DNA of 64,000 nt from NCBI GenBank assembly GCA_033675265.1, contig JAUJYZ010001069.1, positions 62,001 to 126,000 of the forward strand. Direction: 5' to 3'. The notes below the pieces were generated by a model. That model was not told the DNA's origin, did not search any database, and was given only the letters and a program-made list of their open reading frames with translations. Source of the DNA: Actinostola sp. cb2023. Taxonomy: Eukaryota; Cnidaria; Anthozoa; Actiniaria; Actinostolidae. This document shows positions 36,423 to 48,490 of this stretch, in pieces (the first letter of the stretch is position 1; each line of letters opens with the position of its first letter). The position numbers were made by a program, and so were the translations under genes.

Positions 36423-36605
36423 GAAGGAATGGTCAACGCTCAGCATGCGTCCATCAAGTTATGGATGCACACGGGAGGCTGCTAAGCACGAGAGAAGTGT
36501 AAGAGTCGCACGAGGTGTAGCCTAGCTTCTTGAGTGCTTAGCAGCCGACCAAGTGCATCCATAACTAGATGGATGCACAGCTAAAGCGTTGACCATTCCT
36601 TTTAT
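36423..36605. mobile_element. MITE, 0.18 kb, abutting the previous one
   Basis: Inverted ends gaaggaatggtcaacgct and agcgttgaccattcctttt, plus tggatgcac/gtgcatcca words inside. A related word (gcgtccattgagttatggat) recurs at 36681. Confidence 0.85.
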
Positions 36606-37862
36606 AACATAGTTACTGCAAATTCAATTTTATTTTCCAATTGATTTCAGAGCGTGCGCTATGGCGATGACGTGAGCGTGCGTCCATTGAGTTATGGATG
36701 CACGCTCTCGCACGCTAATTAGCCAATCAGAGCACACGTTATATCAATACTATGTTATAAATGTTAAATGTACCTTTTATTTGGTTCCAAACTCCTGCAA
36801 TACTTACAATATATGTAGCATTATTACATTATCATGTATAGCTAGTTATTTATCTAGCTGCGCTATTCAAGTCATGCAAGAACAAGCTATTATATAGATC
36901 ATGCAAGGTCGGAACCTTGCAATTTTGTAAAGATATTCTCAAAAATACAAAATATATATATTTGTGGATGCATGCATGCATGCATGATGTACGTATAATG
37001 ACTTTCAATTTCAGAAAGAGTTGTTTACATCTTTGTAAACTATAAAAACTAAATAAATTTGAATGTAAAAAAACCAATACATTTTAAATACAATTTTATG
37101 CATTCATACAATTTAATGAATAATTGCAAAAAAAATAATTATTTATGTATATTTATACTTCAAAATATTTATATTTATTTATTTATTTATTCATGTAATA
37201 GAGTAGATTTGTATGACTGTAAAGTATGGACACGTTGTGCCTTGACCATCGATCATCAGTGTTGTACATCTCATATGACAGCTGAAAACATTCTAAATCT
37301 GTGCCATTATGAATAGTGTTTTATAGCTTTTCAGCAGTCATACAAAATGTGCTCCTTACTGTAAGTATATAAATATATTGCAGATGAAATTCCAGTGCAA
37401 TTGGGCACTTAATTAATTTGTGCAAAGAAGAATACAAATTATTATGTAATAAATTATGTATGCGCTATACAACTTAATTTGTGTGTCTCTAATAATTTCC
37501 TTGTTATTAAAGTGCCAGGTTAAATTATAATGCAGATGGAGAGTAAATAATTTAAATTGATGAAATTACTCTTAATTGTCAAAAGGTAAGTTAACAAATT
37601 GATGTTGTAAAGATGATATTTTTGCATATTTACATGTTTGAGCTATAGCTTTGACGTACATCACATCATTATAGCATATTGAAAGTGCCTTTAACTCACA
37701 AATACATATCTTATACTCAGCTAACTCAAATCAATAGAATATTATATGATTATTGGATCAAGTAGGTACGCTATATTAGCTTAATTAGTATTAGACAGAT
37801 GCTGTGATTTTTGAGACAGAGGTCTATAAGCACTCGTCTGGCACTTTAAATTAATATCCTTG
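36606..37862. other. AT-rich spacer within the Harbinger element
   Basis: No supported gene. A GCATGCAT-type palindromic repeat lies at 36968-36985, and T/A-rich microsatellite-like DNA at 37170-37200. Confidence 0.35.
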
Positions 37863-39852
37863 TCAGCATCTGTCCCATTGCCAAGGCACACTTCCCTCAT
37901 TGCAAAAGTAATCAGTGAACATATCCCTTGCTTCTTTGGCTTTTTTGCTTGCATTGTGGCCAGTGCTTGGGATTGGCAATGCACGCATTTGGTCTGTACC
38001 TGTGCGCCAGGAACCTGCAGCAACTTCTCCGGTTGTAAGATCTTCTTCGTCAACCAAGCCTTTTGGACAATATACCTGTCTTGAAGAGTTGGTGGATCGA
38101 AGCAAGTTATGAAGTGTTAAGGCAGCCATAATGATGTCTTCAACATATGAAGGTGAAAGTGCCATGACTGTCAGAAACACTCTCCACCTGTTAGCTACAA
38201 TGCCAAATAGGTTTTCTGACAGTCGTATTGCTCTGCTGTGCCTGAAAATGACAATGATATTTATTGTAACGTAATTTTATAGGGGCGTAGCTAGGCTGTC
38301 TTCAGATAAGAGGGGGTTCTAGGCCTTAATTAGTATGTACATGCTATAATTTCATTAATTATTGTATCATCTATATATAATCCCATACAAGCACCTATAG
38401 TAATTTTTTTAAAGAAAATACATATGATATAATTAACAAGTAACAGGACTACATGCCTGTTGTACAATTTGGAACGTTAACAAATTGAAGATGGTTTTGA
38501 GTTGTCTGTACTCTTATTGACACGTACACACTTGACGTCATAAAATGTTCAAAACTCAAGTGGAATCACGAGCGTAGCAGTCATAACAAGGGTTCCAATA
38601 ATGTAAATTTAATAAAGCCGCAAGAACTGGTGCCAACCCGAAAACAAATGATACACGGAGCATAAATAATTATTTGTGACTTCTGTTACCATACCATGAC
38701 ACTTGATGATCATATTAAGAGGGTGTAATAAAATAAATATTATTTGTAAAATCAATCCAGATAGAAAGTACAGATGAATTGATCACAGTTACTGCTTTAT
38801 TCCCATTAATCATTACAACCCCCCTCCCCCACCAGCACCACACACACTCTCACCCCCACCCCACCACACCAAAAAAGACAATATAGTAGGAACAAAACCT
38901 AACCTGTAGTTGTAAATGCGGTTCTCTACCATCAGATTTCTCTGGGGGTATGGTTTCATTATAAATGGCCTAAGTGCAAAGGCATCATCCCCTACCAGGA
39001 CATGGGGCATGGGATCTTTTCCAAACGGGAGTGGCTTATCTTCTGGGACACCCATCCCACCGATTTCCAGTTTCTTGAGTAAGCTGCACTTATTCCACAC
39101 CCCACCATCTGAAACTCGGCCATTAGTGCCGACATCTGCGTATATGCACTCATAATTTGGCCCAGCCACTGCCATCAGTACAATGGAGTGAGTATGCTTG
39201 TAATTAAAATAATGTGATCCTGATGCTGGAGGTGGACGTATAACCACGTGCTTACCATCAACGGCACCAATACAATTAGGATACTGCCATTTTCGTTCGA
39301 ATTCATCGGCAATCACGGACCATTCTTGTGGAGTGGATGGTACAGCATGAATTTTGGTCCAAGTATTTTGTAGATAGCATGACAGACCTCGCGAATGATA
39401 TAAGAAATCGTCGCTTTTCCCATGCGAAATTGAAAGTGGAGCGATGCAAATGTTTCACCGGTGGCAAGAAATCTTAGTGCAAGAGTTAATCTTTCTGCCG
39501 AAGAAATGACTTTATGCCCACCCTGTATTTGGAATTTGGCGATTTCTGGCTCGATAGCCGTCAGAATGGTAGTAAATGTTTCCCGATCCATTCTCATCAT
39601 CTCTTTGAATCCTACAGTGTCCTCCACTTGCAATTCCCGTACGACATTGTACAGTCCTTTTTCTTCTCTTCTCCTTATCCATTGTCTCGTCTTACCTCGC
39701 TTCCAGTGTCGTTTCTCTTCAGACTCATCCAACAAATTCAAAAAAACAAAACAGCAAGCAGCTTTTTTCCACTGTAACATATCCATTTCACAAGAGTCAC
39801 AAGTGTTTACTCGACTCCGCCATTTTGTTTTCACACGGCCGGAAACTGGCAC
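37863..39852 (-). CDS. PIF/Harbinger DDE nuclease (DDE_Tnp_4), two exons, one frameshift
   Basis: Exon 1 is 39852-38904 and exon 2 is 38241-37863 (GT-AG). Start MPVSGRVKTK. The N-terminal helical region has a helix-turn-helix feel (FRMGKATISYIIREV). Catalytic acids: D in CIGAVDGKH, D in HVLVGDDAF and E in LSENLFGIVANRWRVF, the last one split off by the intron. One frame change near 39365-39370, between the N-terminal region and the TPQEW block, divides an otherwise open frame. It could be a real mutation, a read error or a tiny intron. The enzyme would cut and paste the surrounding element with TWA target preference. Confidence 0.88.
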
Positions 39853-40026
39853 TAGATGCTGTCGTGACTTGGCGCGCGTGACTTTTGATCAACTATCATC
39901 GACTATCATCGACTATCATGTACCGTTTGATCGCACGTACAATAGTTGATGATAGTTGATGATAGTTGATGATAGTTCAACTATCATCAACTATCATCAA
40001 CTATCATGCACCGTTTGATCGCACCT

Positions 40027-40440
40027 TAAGGAGTAACACTTCGAAATGAAATACGTTTTTACTCAAAATGGCGGTGATTTGTGACGTTTTGATGACCTCA
40101 AGCTGACGTTTCATCACGTCACTATAAACGTGACAACAATCTTCGGAAAGTAAAATCCGAATGTTTCACGGAAAAGTGCACCAGAGAACTGCACCGCACT
40201 TCAGGCCATGATACGCCATCAGTTTCATACCTTGTTTCAATATACACATTTGCTGCGGGCGCGTCCCGCAGGACGTACACAGGAAGCCCAACATAATACA
40301 TTTCTATACACAGGGAACCCAACATATAAATGCGCCCGCGCGCGCTCTACCACAGGAAACCCATCAAAAAAAGACGCAAATATCATTTTATTTCATTATT
40401 TAGTAGCCTCAAAAGGAATGGTTGGGCTGCCTATGATAAA
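40027..40440 (-). repeat. 5' region of P-like copy 2, displaced by the Harbinger insertion
   Basis: Aligns with 18440-18850: gccatgatacgccatcagtt, ttgctgcgggcgcgtcccgc, and the terminal agcctcaaaa...ggttgggct. It is separated from its coding exon (33050) by the 6.95 kb Harbinger element. Confidence 0.88.
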
Positions 40441-40834
40441 GTTCATGTTTCTGACAAATTGTTTATTTATTGTCACTGTTTGTAAGCAAATATCCAGGGA
40501 TTTTTTTCAGGGTGTGGCCTAATGAGATTCCTGCTTGAAATTAGAAAAATGTCCTCCTTCCATGACCCAATCTCGATTCAATGCTTATCTAGCTTGGTTT
40601 GTTTAATAAATATAAATAAGCCCCAAGAACTTTTTAAAGTTAAGACTATGTGGACTAATATGAACAATAAAACCGTAAAGTGGAACAGTGAATGTCAAAG
40701 CCTGTCATGTCCATATGAAATCAAATATTTATATAATCGTTTTTGGACAATTAGCTGTAGAACTCGACTGTAAATATCAATTCCGGCTTGACTAGAGGGT
40801 TTGTCAACATTTACTTGCTGCAGAACATAGTCTG

Positions 40835-42195
40835 TTATTTCTTTTTTGTGAGGAACTTCAACAGGTGCAACAACAACACCTCCATTAATGTCTGACTGTA
40901 AAACTGGGCAACAACAGAATCATCACAACCACCGTTTGAATTACATGGATGGTTTTCATCTAGGATTCCATTCATCCATATCTGATTTGGAGTCCAGTTG
41001 TGCTCTGATGACAATCTATGATTGTTAAACATTGTGGCAAATTCATCTAGAGCATTGTTAATTCTACCAGTAAAGACTAAATGTAATGCAAACATATGTA
41101 TGGGATTTTCAATATCTATAATTCCAGTCTGTTCCATTGCATAGAAGGTGTAATAAAAAAATGACAGACACATCTAAAGACATCTCGCCAAAGTCTCTCT
41201 ATGCGCTGATTGCTTGTGGATGACCCAGCAATAAAACTACGCCTCCCCTCACCCCAGTGGGCAACCATTTCATCACAAACTGAAACATTCTCTACCCCAT
41301 AATCCACTCGGATGCGCGAGGGCCATAAACCACCGTTGTCCTTGATAGCATCCTTGAAAATATACAGGACTGTCTCTGCCAAGTTATTTATGCTGCACCT
41401 CAAAAACATCACTTTCCTAGATTTGCCATCACAACAGCCATGAATAACAAACTTCCATCTAATAAGTGAGTGATGGCCATCGATGTGCCAAAGTGAATTT
41501 GGTCATGGTACAAAGTATCTCCTCCTTGATACAAGAGTGACCTACCTTAAGACTGTATTATGAGGATCCACTCTATTTAATGCAGCTCTTATTCTGCTTC
41601 TCTGTATATGCAGTCCCAGTGATCTAAAATAGCCTGACATGAATGACTCACCCGTGGTGGACCCATGGCGTCTTTAATGTCTTTAATGATATCATCAATT
41701 CTTTCATCTGAAATGTTGGAAAATTTCTGCAAAGTAGTCAAGCCATATTCTTCAACACGGCGCATGACAGTCCACCGTGATACTCCAAAACATTTTGAGA
41801 TCTTGCACCAGGAGAAATTGAGCCCACGTAATTCTACCAAGACCTCTTTTGGGATATAGTAACCAGGCCTGCCAGGACGTCCTGTGTCTATAATGGACAG
41901 TTGGTAGCTTACTCAAAGTACTTTTGGTAGATTCCTCATGACAGCGATTGCATACCTTGATAAATTCCGTTTCAATGTCAGAGTAAACTTGCTCAAAATC
42001 TCTCCATCTTTTCAAATCATCTGAGTCCAAAAAGGTAACATTTCCAATTTCCTGCAAAAATTCTACTGTCTTTCCAAGCAAATCCACATGGGTCAGAAGG
42101 TCACTGAGAAAATCCTCACGCATCTCTTGGCATTCTCGATGAATCATCCGATCGCTCTAACACAAACTTCAAAAACGTTTCAACATCGTCGGCCA
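40835..42195 (-). pseudogene. HTH plus integrase-core protein of unknown element, decayed
   Basis: Start MADDVETFLKFVLERSDD at 42195. A frameshift near 42135 leads to a helical region (DLLTHVDLLGKTVEFLQEIG). A GRPGRPGYYIP hook and helix-turn-helix (FSWCKISKCFGVSRWTVMRR) follow at 41880-41750. The integrase-like core has its first Asp in LWHIDGHHSLIRW (about 41490), the second in RIRVDYGVENV (41300) and Glu in NQRIERLWRDVF (41195). The tail has HNWTPNQIWMNGI. At least four frame changes occur (42135, 41890, 41615, 41480). It resembles a retroviral-type integrase fold used by several animal DNA transposons and domesticated genes; I do not see the matching element ends. Confidence 0.75.
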
Positions 42196-42501
42196 TTTGG
42201 GATAAGAAGTGCAAATTATACCTCAGTCTCTGTCGCGTGCTAGGAAAAACAAACTAATTGAACGCGCAAAAAAAAAAATGGTGGCAAGTGGTGAGTTTTA
42301 AAACGAGGTTGCATGATAACGAGGCAGTTTTGGCCGAGCTCACCCCAAGAAGATTAAATAAAATTTGAAAGGATTAAATAGAATATAGAGGATTAAATCA
42401 AATATGAAGGGTTAAATCAAATGAATTTGAACAAAGTTTACATCTAAAATTGCCCAGGATAGAAATCGTCGTTGGATTAAATATTGCTACACATGGGCAG
42501 C

Positions 42502-42630
42502 CATATGTACCATAGTCTCCCTAGCATCCGTATTTAGTTCCGTCACGTCACGCAACGCTCTCGGACCGTGGGCCGAGAGCGTTGCGTGACGGAACTAAAG
42601 ACGGATGCGAGGGAGAGTACGTGTACCATA
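42502..42630. repeat. Hairpin MITE, about 55 bp arms
   Basis: gtctccctagcatccg...cgcaacgctctcgg is mirrored by ccgagagcgttgcgtgacgg...gatgcgagggagag. The loop is only a few bases (accgtggg). Confidence 0.93.
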
Positions 42631-42671
42631 TAAACTTAATTCTGAAATATTAAAACTTCCTTTTTTTCTTT

Positions 42672-45435
42672 TTGGCTGTTCTGGGGTACGATTTTGCTCC
42701 TCCTGAGGCTGGTCGTCTATCTCGGAGAATAGGGACCTTAAGCACCGGACCATCTACGACGCGGACATCGGAAAATGACAGTGTGAGATTGGTGCGAGGT
42801 AAAATCGGCGTCACGGCATTTGTTTACCTTAAGCAAACGTACCGTCACGTTACTCGTTATTGTCGAGTTTTCAGGCTTTTTTAATGTAAATGGCATCGTT
42901 TAAAGAGTTTCATCGATGGAGACATAGATGAAAACGAGTACGTTACTGTTGTATGATTTGAACTGCTAAAAAAAAACGAATTTCCACACAAAAACTATGA
43001 GAGTTTTGATATCGATAACATGGATCCTGCAGAGTGTAAGGCAGAATTCCGCTTTGAAAAACATCACCTCGATTTGTTAGCAGAATCTCTGGGAATCCCA
43101 GAAGTGCTTATTTGTGAACAACGAAGTGTTTGTGATGGCCTCGAAGGTTTGTGCATGCTTCTACGTTGCTTTACATATCCTTGCCGGTATAGCGGTCTGA
43201 TTCCAAGGTTTGGAAAACCTGTACCAGTTATAAGCATGGTAACTAATATGGTCATGCAATGGATCTATGACAATCACCACCATCGTATAACTGGCTGGAA
43301 TGCTGCTCTATTAGACCCTGTCTTTTTGCAGCAATATGCAATATGTTCATCGTAAAGGTAAAGTTGCAAATTCGCAAACTTGATTTGTCTCAATCATTAT
43401 ATTATCATTATATTATCCGATGACAGTTGTTCCAAATTATCCAATATTTATTACAGAATATAATTCTACTGAATTATTGATAGGTATTTTCTCTATATTA
43501 GTAATTTTAAATTATATATTACATTTAATTTATACATTTTTTAATTTTAATTTAATTTCTGTTCATTTTAATTTATTAAAGGGGCACTGTCACGACGCGC
43601 GCATGCGTCAATTTTAATGATATGCTGTGATTTTTAATGATATGCAGAGGTCAACGAACTCGTTTGTTTACGAAGAGAAATGCGCTAGTAAATTTCAATG
43701 TTGTGTTTTGAAAGTGTTTTACCGTCAAGCTTTCGCAGAGTGCTTCCAACTTATTCAGAATATACAACCTTTACAGCGTGTGACCTAAATATTTCATGAA
43801 ATAAGTACTTATTATAGAGACTTCTGGTGAAGGAACGGCGATAAATAGCAGACAATCCGAGGTGACAACTCAGGTCTCAGATAAAGTTATTCACATTTCA
43901 CATCGCTAAAAACCAAGTTCGTATTACTTCTTTGCTTCAAAAAAGACTAACGAAGATGTACATGTCACAACTGTATAAGGTACTCGTGTTTTCTTAAATT
44001 GTAAGAGTACAAAAGAGTGCAAAAATAACTGCACAATATAATTCCCGTGTGAAAAGTATAATCACTGAGTTCTCTTTGCCGTTGTGTCACTACTTCCAAA
44101 CCTCGCAGAAATAAAAACTCATACAATGTGACAGTTGTTTGCAATAGCTTCAGTTCATATGAACTCGAAGGAATACATTGATATGATGTATACAACTGAG
44201 TTATTTTTGAGAACATAATAATTCGAGTGAATAAGTCAATGAACGCGTTGTCAAACATTGTTGTTGTCGTTCGGAATACTTTCCTACCTCCTTTGGTACT
44301 CCAGCGCTGTTAAAGAGAAGTATAGCGAACTCAGAATCTGTAGTATAACCGTATTCTATCTTCCCAGTAAACCAAAACTTATAAACCTGTCGCCTGAATA
44401 CATTCGTTGTCAACCACTACATCCCGGCGGCAGCCATGAGAAGCCATCGCCATCGCTCTCGCCGATTAAATAAAAAGCGTATAAAATTGGACTTCAAACC
44501 AAAAATAACTACCTACAAATACGAAACAACAATCAATCTAAGTACTGAATAAGTATCATCTTCTAGAGTGCAAGGATTACAATGATATAATTCGATATAT
44601 TAACACACTGAATTTGAATTTTCCTCGGGTCTCTTGAAAGCATTGGTCAACGATTTCAAGATTGAAGCCAAGATTCGCGCATGCGTGTGTCGTGACAGTG
44701 CCCCTTTAAACATGTCTTGTTTAAAAGTATTCGTGTTATTTCTTATAATTTATTAATTTAATTAATTTTTATCATTTTTATTTTATTTAGAATATTGATC
44801 TAAAAAAATATTTTATTTTGTTTTGAGTAATCTAGGTTTAGGTTACTGTCCCCAATTTGTGGTTTGTAACTGCTATCAGATTTGACACTGAAATAAAGTT
44901 TCTATTTTATAAAGCTGCTGCCCTGGACAATTGTTTTGGGTTTATCGATGGCATGGTCCGACCTATCTGTCGACCAGGACAATCCCAAAGAATTGTCTAC
45001 AATGGCCATAAGAGGGTTCATGCCCTGAAGTTTCAGTCAGTTACCTTGCTCATGAATTCAGGTCTCCTGAACCAGCTTCAGCAGAATGCTGTGTCACCTG
45101 CAGGTCATCCTCTTTGTCTGTATGGTGATCCAGCCTATCCTTTACGAGTACATCTTCAGGCACCATTTAGAAATGATATACTTACACCGCAGATGCAGCA
45201 GTTTAATGCGTCAATGAGTGCTGTTCGCACATCAGTTGAATGGCTATTTGGAGATATTATCAGCTATTTCAAGTTTTTAGATTATAAAAAAAATCTGAAA
45301 ATTGGTCTGAGTTCAATAGGTGAAATGTATGTAGTGTGTGCCATATTACGTAATGCAATGGCGTGTCTCTACCATAATCAAACTTCTGATTTTTTTAACA
45401 TTGAACCACCAACAATTCAAGAATACTTTGCTTGA
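42672..45435 (+). pseudogene. DDE_4 (Harbinger-like) transposase with inserted intronic element and core deletion
   Basis: The N-terminal exon (ATG 43020; earlier coding from about 42970 is possible) reads MDPAECKAEFRF, LAESLGIPEVLIC, GLEGLCMLLRCFTYPCRY and ends near 43350. The C-terminal exon 44857-45435 has FGFIDGMVRPICRPG (first Asp), YNGHKRVHALKFQSV, then YGDPAYPLRVHLQAPF, VEWLFGDIISYFKF (Glu) and a complete C-terminus. Between FQSV and SGLLNQL about 20-25 residues that normally hold GPxExRRHD, the second Asp, are missing, so catalysis should be lost. The intron is enlarged by the TTAA-flanked element at 43580-44705. Confidence 0.82.
43580..44705. mobile_element. TTAA-flanked non-autonomous element, 1.13 kb
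   Basis: Ends AGGGGCACTGTCACGAC and inverse, followed by cgcgcgcatgcg. TTAA occurs at 43576-43579 and 44706-44709. No ORF worth calling. Confidence 0.92.
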
Positions 45436-45849
45436 ATTTACAGTGAGACCAATTAACACCAATCGTTCCTGATCTCTTCGTTCTTCACAGCTCAGTCCCT
45501 CACCGAATGGAAGGTGAAGGCCCATATAAAGTATACTTCTTTCATGCTACAATGCATCCCAGTGCTCAATCGCACCAAGGCACGAGTGAACGCTTATTAA
45601 AGCGTCTAGTTTGTAAATAGTATGCATATATTTGTTTAAATGCCATTCAAATTGTTTAAAACATTTTACAAATTGTAACCATAAATATATACTCAATGTA
45701 TAAATTAGTTTGTATCATATTTGGAACTCACTGATAGTACACCATAAAAATACCATAATATATAATTATTTATTATATTATACATGTATATTAACAATCT
45801 TCAAATAAATTCAGTGAGTCATCAGCGCCATGATCAGTTTAATTTAAAA
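45436..45849. other. Spacer between convergent genes
   Basis: AT-rich; presumably 3' untranslated and terminator sequence of both genes. Confidence 0.4.
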
Positions 45850-45912
45850 TTATTTTGAAACTTTCTCAAATAACCTCATCATCATTTCAAATTGCCACTG
45901 TTGAAATTCCCA

Positions 45913-45945
<33 letters not shown>

Positions 45946-46991
45946 CATCATCTGAAGCTGCTGCATTTGCATTTGTTGCTGATTCTGGAACATCTGCATC
46001 ATGTCTGTGTGCCTTTTGCCCTCAGCTTCTATTTGTTTTTCTTTCAGCTCTTTCTCTTGCTTAGCTAGCTCAACATTTTTTTCATGTTTCTCCTTGAGAA
46101 ACTCCATTGTGTCACTCCCTGATCTGCGTTTCTTTGGGGTTGGAACTGGCTCCCCATCCTCTGACTTCCTCCTTTTAGTCGTACCTATTATTAATCAAAT
46201 AATCCGAATTAATATTACTAAAATTTATGCTGCATATTATAACTTCAATGGTACTTACATGTACATAGTAATTCTTTTATCTAACTGATTACAGCGATAA
46301 TTCTGGAGTGGTAAATTAAAGTTATATTTTAAAAATAAAAATGTTATTATAAAAAAAAAAACTCATTATCAAGTACCTAAGCTTTCCATCGCTTTTCTCC
46401 TGACTTCCTCAGCCTCTGCTCTATCTGCTAGTTTTTTCTTGGCTCCGTTCTGTCCAGCTCTTTGTAGCACTTCCGATGCTGCATCTTTTTCCATGATAAG
46501 CTCCAATGCTTGCTCGACTTCCGAAATGGAAGTTTCAATTCCGCTTGCTTTTTATTCAAATGTTGACTTCCTTTGTAGTCGTTCCGCCAGGATGTTGTAC
46601 CTGTCCCGTACCGCTCTCTTGTCAACACGGAATGGCAATTCCAGTTCTTTAATCGATGACAGAGTTGTGGCGATCTCTGCCCATTTCATACTACGTTGGA
46701 CAGTCTTTGTATCTGTGAATGGATCGACTGCTATAATTTCTCTGCAAAGGAGTTTGTCATGGGCTTCTGACCAGATCATTGTGGCTCGTTTTGGAGTACT
46801 ATAAAACATAAATTTTCAATAATGAAGTCAATGCCTCTGGAAACAGGGTAATTAATCGACGTAAACAAAACATGTTTCATTATTTCTACCAACAACAATT
46901 GATATATAGATATTAGTATATAAAATAAATAGATAAAAGCAACTAACCTGGACGACTTCAGATTTTTGCCGGGGCCAGAATCAAGACTCAT
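45850..46991 (-). pseudogene. Myb/SANT-like coiled-coil protein with poly-Gln tract, three exons, one stop
   Basis: Exons 46991-46949, 46801-46377 and 46184-45850. Exon 2 opens with a Myb/SANT-like domain (WSEAHDKLLCREIIAVDPFT, VQRSMKWAEIATTL, VRDRYNILAERL). A TAA at about 46550 interrupts just before KASGIETSISEVEQ; the frame itself continues. The second half (RAEAEEVRRKAMESLG, then exon 3) is a charged coiled coil ending in a Gln/Met-rich run with about 11 consecutive Q. It is convergent with the DDE_4 transposase and is its likely DNA-binding partner. The same pair recurs at 29320-30420. Confidence 0.8.
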
Positions 46992-47296
46992 CTTCACGCC
47001 GACTGAGAGAAAAGTACTGGTCTTACAAAAATAGTTTTATTGATACAAATGTCGCTGTTATTTCAATCAAAAACGGAAAATTTATAAAGATTATGCACTG
47101 AAGTAAGACCAGAAGCTCTTCTGTTTTCTACGGAAAAAAATAGTTTTAAAACGACCTTTTATCGGCGACGTGAAAGTAAACAAATTGACGTCGGGGACGG
47201 CGAGCGGTACGCTCGTATCCAATGGCAACACCTAATTAAAATGCACAAAATTACTTCCAGTCGACGTCCACGTCCTAGGTTTTTCCAGGTGCTTAA
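46992..47296. other. Upstream region, no gene
   Basis: Likely promoter side of the Myb-like gene and the left flank of the 7.2 kb element; TTAA at 47293. Confidence 0.4.
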
Positions 47297-48091
47297 GAGG
47301 CTGTCTCTGTAAGAACGGTCCACTCGATCTCGGACTCCAAAATGGATTTTCTTTATATTTTTACCGTGAATCACACTAACTATCGTTACTACTAAAATGA
47401 AGTTAGAATGATCGAAAAGGTTATTTTACCGAAGTTCTGAGGATTTGAAATGTTACGGTCGCTGAGCGACAAAAGTGCACTAAATTAAATTCCATAATAC
47501 ATGGTTTTTATGGCCGTTTAAAAATTATTCGCATAATCAAAACCAGAGGATTTAACCCTCAACCGAAAGTTTAGGATGTCTTTAGTTGGTTTATGTATCA
47601 TTTGGTCTTTTTCTCGCTCGAAGACGGAAAATAAATGGAAATTATCTCACCCCACTCCACTTGTAACGTAAACATAATGAAATTATGGTTCAAAATAAGG
47701 CTCGAATTCTTGCTTGTGGCACCTGGGCTAGACCTAAAACCTCATTCAAAACAGAGATTAAAACTTCTATTGCTGATTTATCGAATAAAACTTGCGGCAC
47801 AATCCGATTCCGTAAAACCAGGTTGGCGTGAATATTGCCATTCTGATGTGAGCCGATTGCGTGACACGTCAGAATGAGGTACTGTTAGCTGTTTTGTTAT
47901 TCCCTCTATAGTCCATATTCTGTCCCCAAAGAAGTGAAATTCCATCATAAGAAGAGAAACGTTTATGTGCTGCAGTTATTTTGTGTTGAAAGCTATTTTT
48001 ATGCAACATCATCTTACAGCAAGGTGTAGCAACCGCCGTGACAAGTTGTCTTATATTTTGTGTTCTATAAATAGCTCTCTAATGAGAGAAG
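47297..48091 (+). repeat. Left 795 bp terminal inverted repeat
   Basis: Pairs with 53699-54492. It contains an 80-codon ORF (47635-47877) that also appears in the other arm (53912-54154) with one residue or so changed; this looks like conserved DNA and not a gene. Confidence 0.95.
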
Positions 48092-48490
48092 AGAACTGAA
48101 GAAGAGAAAATCTTTATAAAACAACCTAAACAAAATCTTTTTTTAAAGAGAGAAAACACAGTAAGTGTATTAAATGAATTCGTAATGGTAGATCAAAACT
48201 TTTATTTTATACTTGATCAGTCGAAATCAATCTTGTTCTTAGTTCTGGGTAAAAGGCATAAACTGTAATTTCCTAGAAGTAAACTTTCACAAGATGTACA
48301 AAAAAAGTTAAAACTGACTGTAGAGTTTATTGTTAGAAAACTGAGAAAAGCGGGAAAAGGGGAAAAAATGAATTCTCATTGTTGTCATTAAGTTCTAGTT
48401 TAGGTACCATATTGTCTGCCACATTGTCTGGTTAAGTTCACACTGAATTAATTATCGACTCCAGTTTGCTTGCGGAATTGTTTTTCAAAC

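Larger units (their letters stand above)
33076..40026. mobile_element. Nearly complete PIF/Harbinger transposon, 6.95 kb, TAA target duplication
   Basis: Ends AGGTGCGATCAAACGGTGCA and inverse are flanked by TAA (33073-33075 and 40027-40029). Subterminal repeats gatgatagt(c/t) occur in many copies at 33100-33290 and 39890-40010 and form long inverted stretches. It holds two convergent genes, a MADF-type DNA-binding protein and the DDE nuclease, as is normal for autonomous Harbinger elements. Two MITEs sit in the intergenic part. The right and left flanks together rebuild the 5' region of P-like copy 2. Confidence 0.95.

Noticed and set aside
39365..39372. Tiny intron in the Harbinger nuclease in place of a frameshift
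   Set aside because: No credible GT-AG pair of intron length is present at that point; a one- or two-base indel is simpler.
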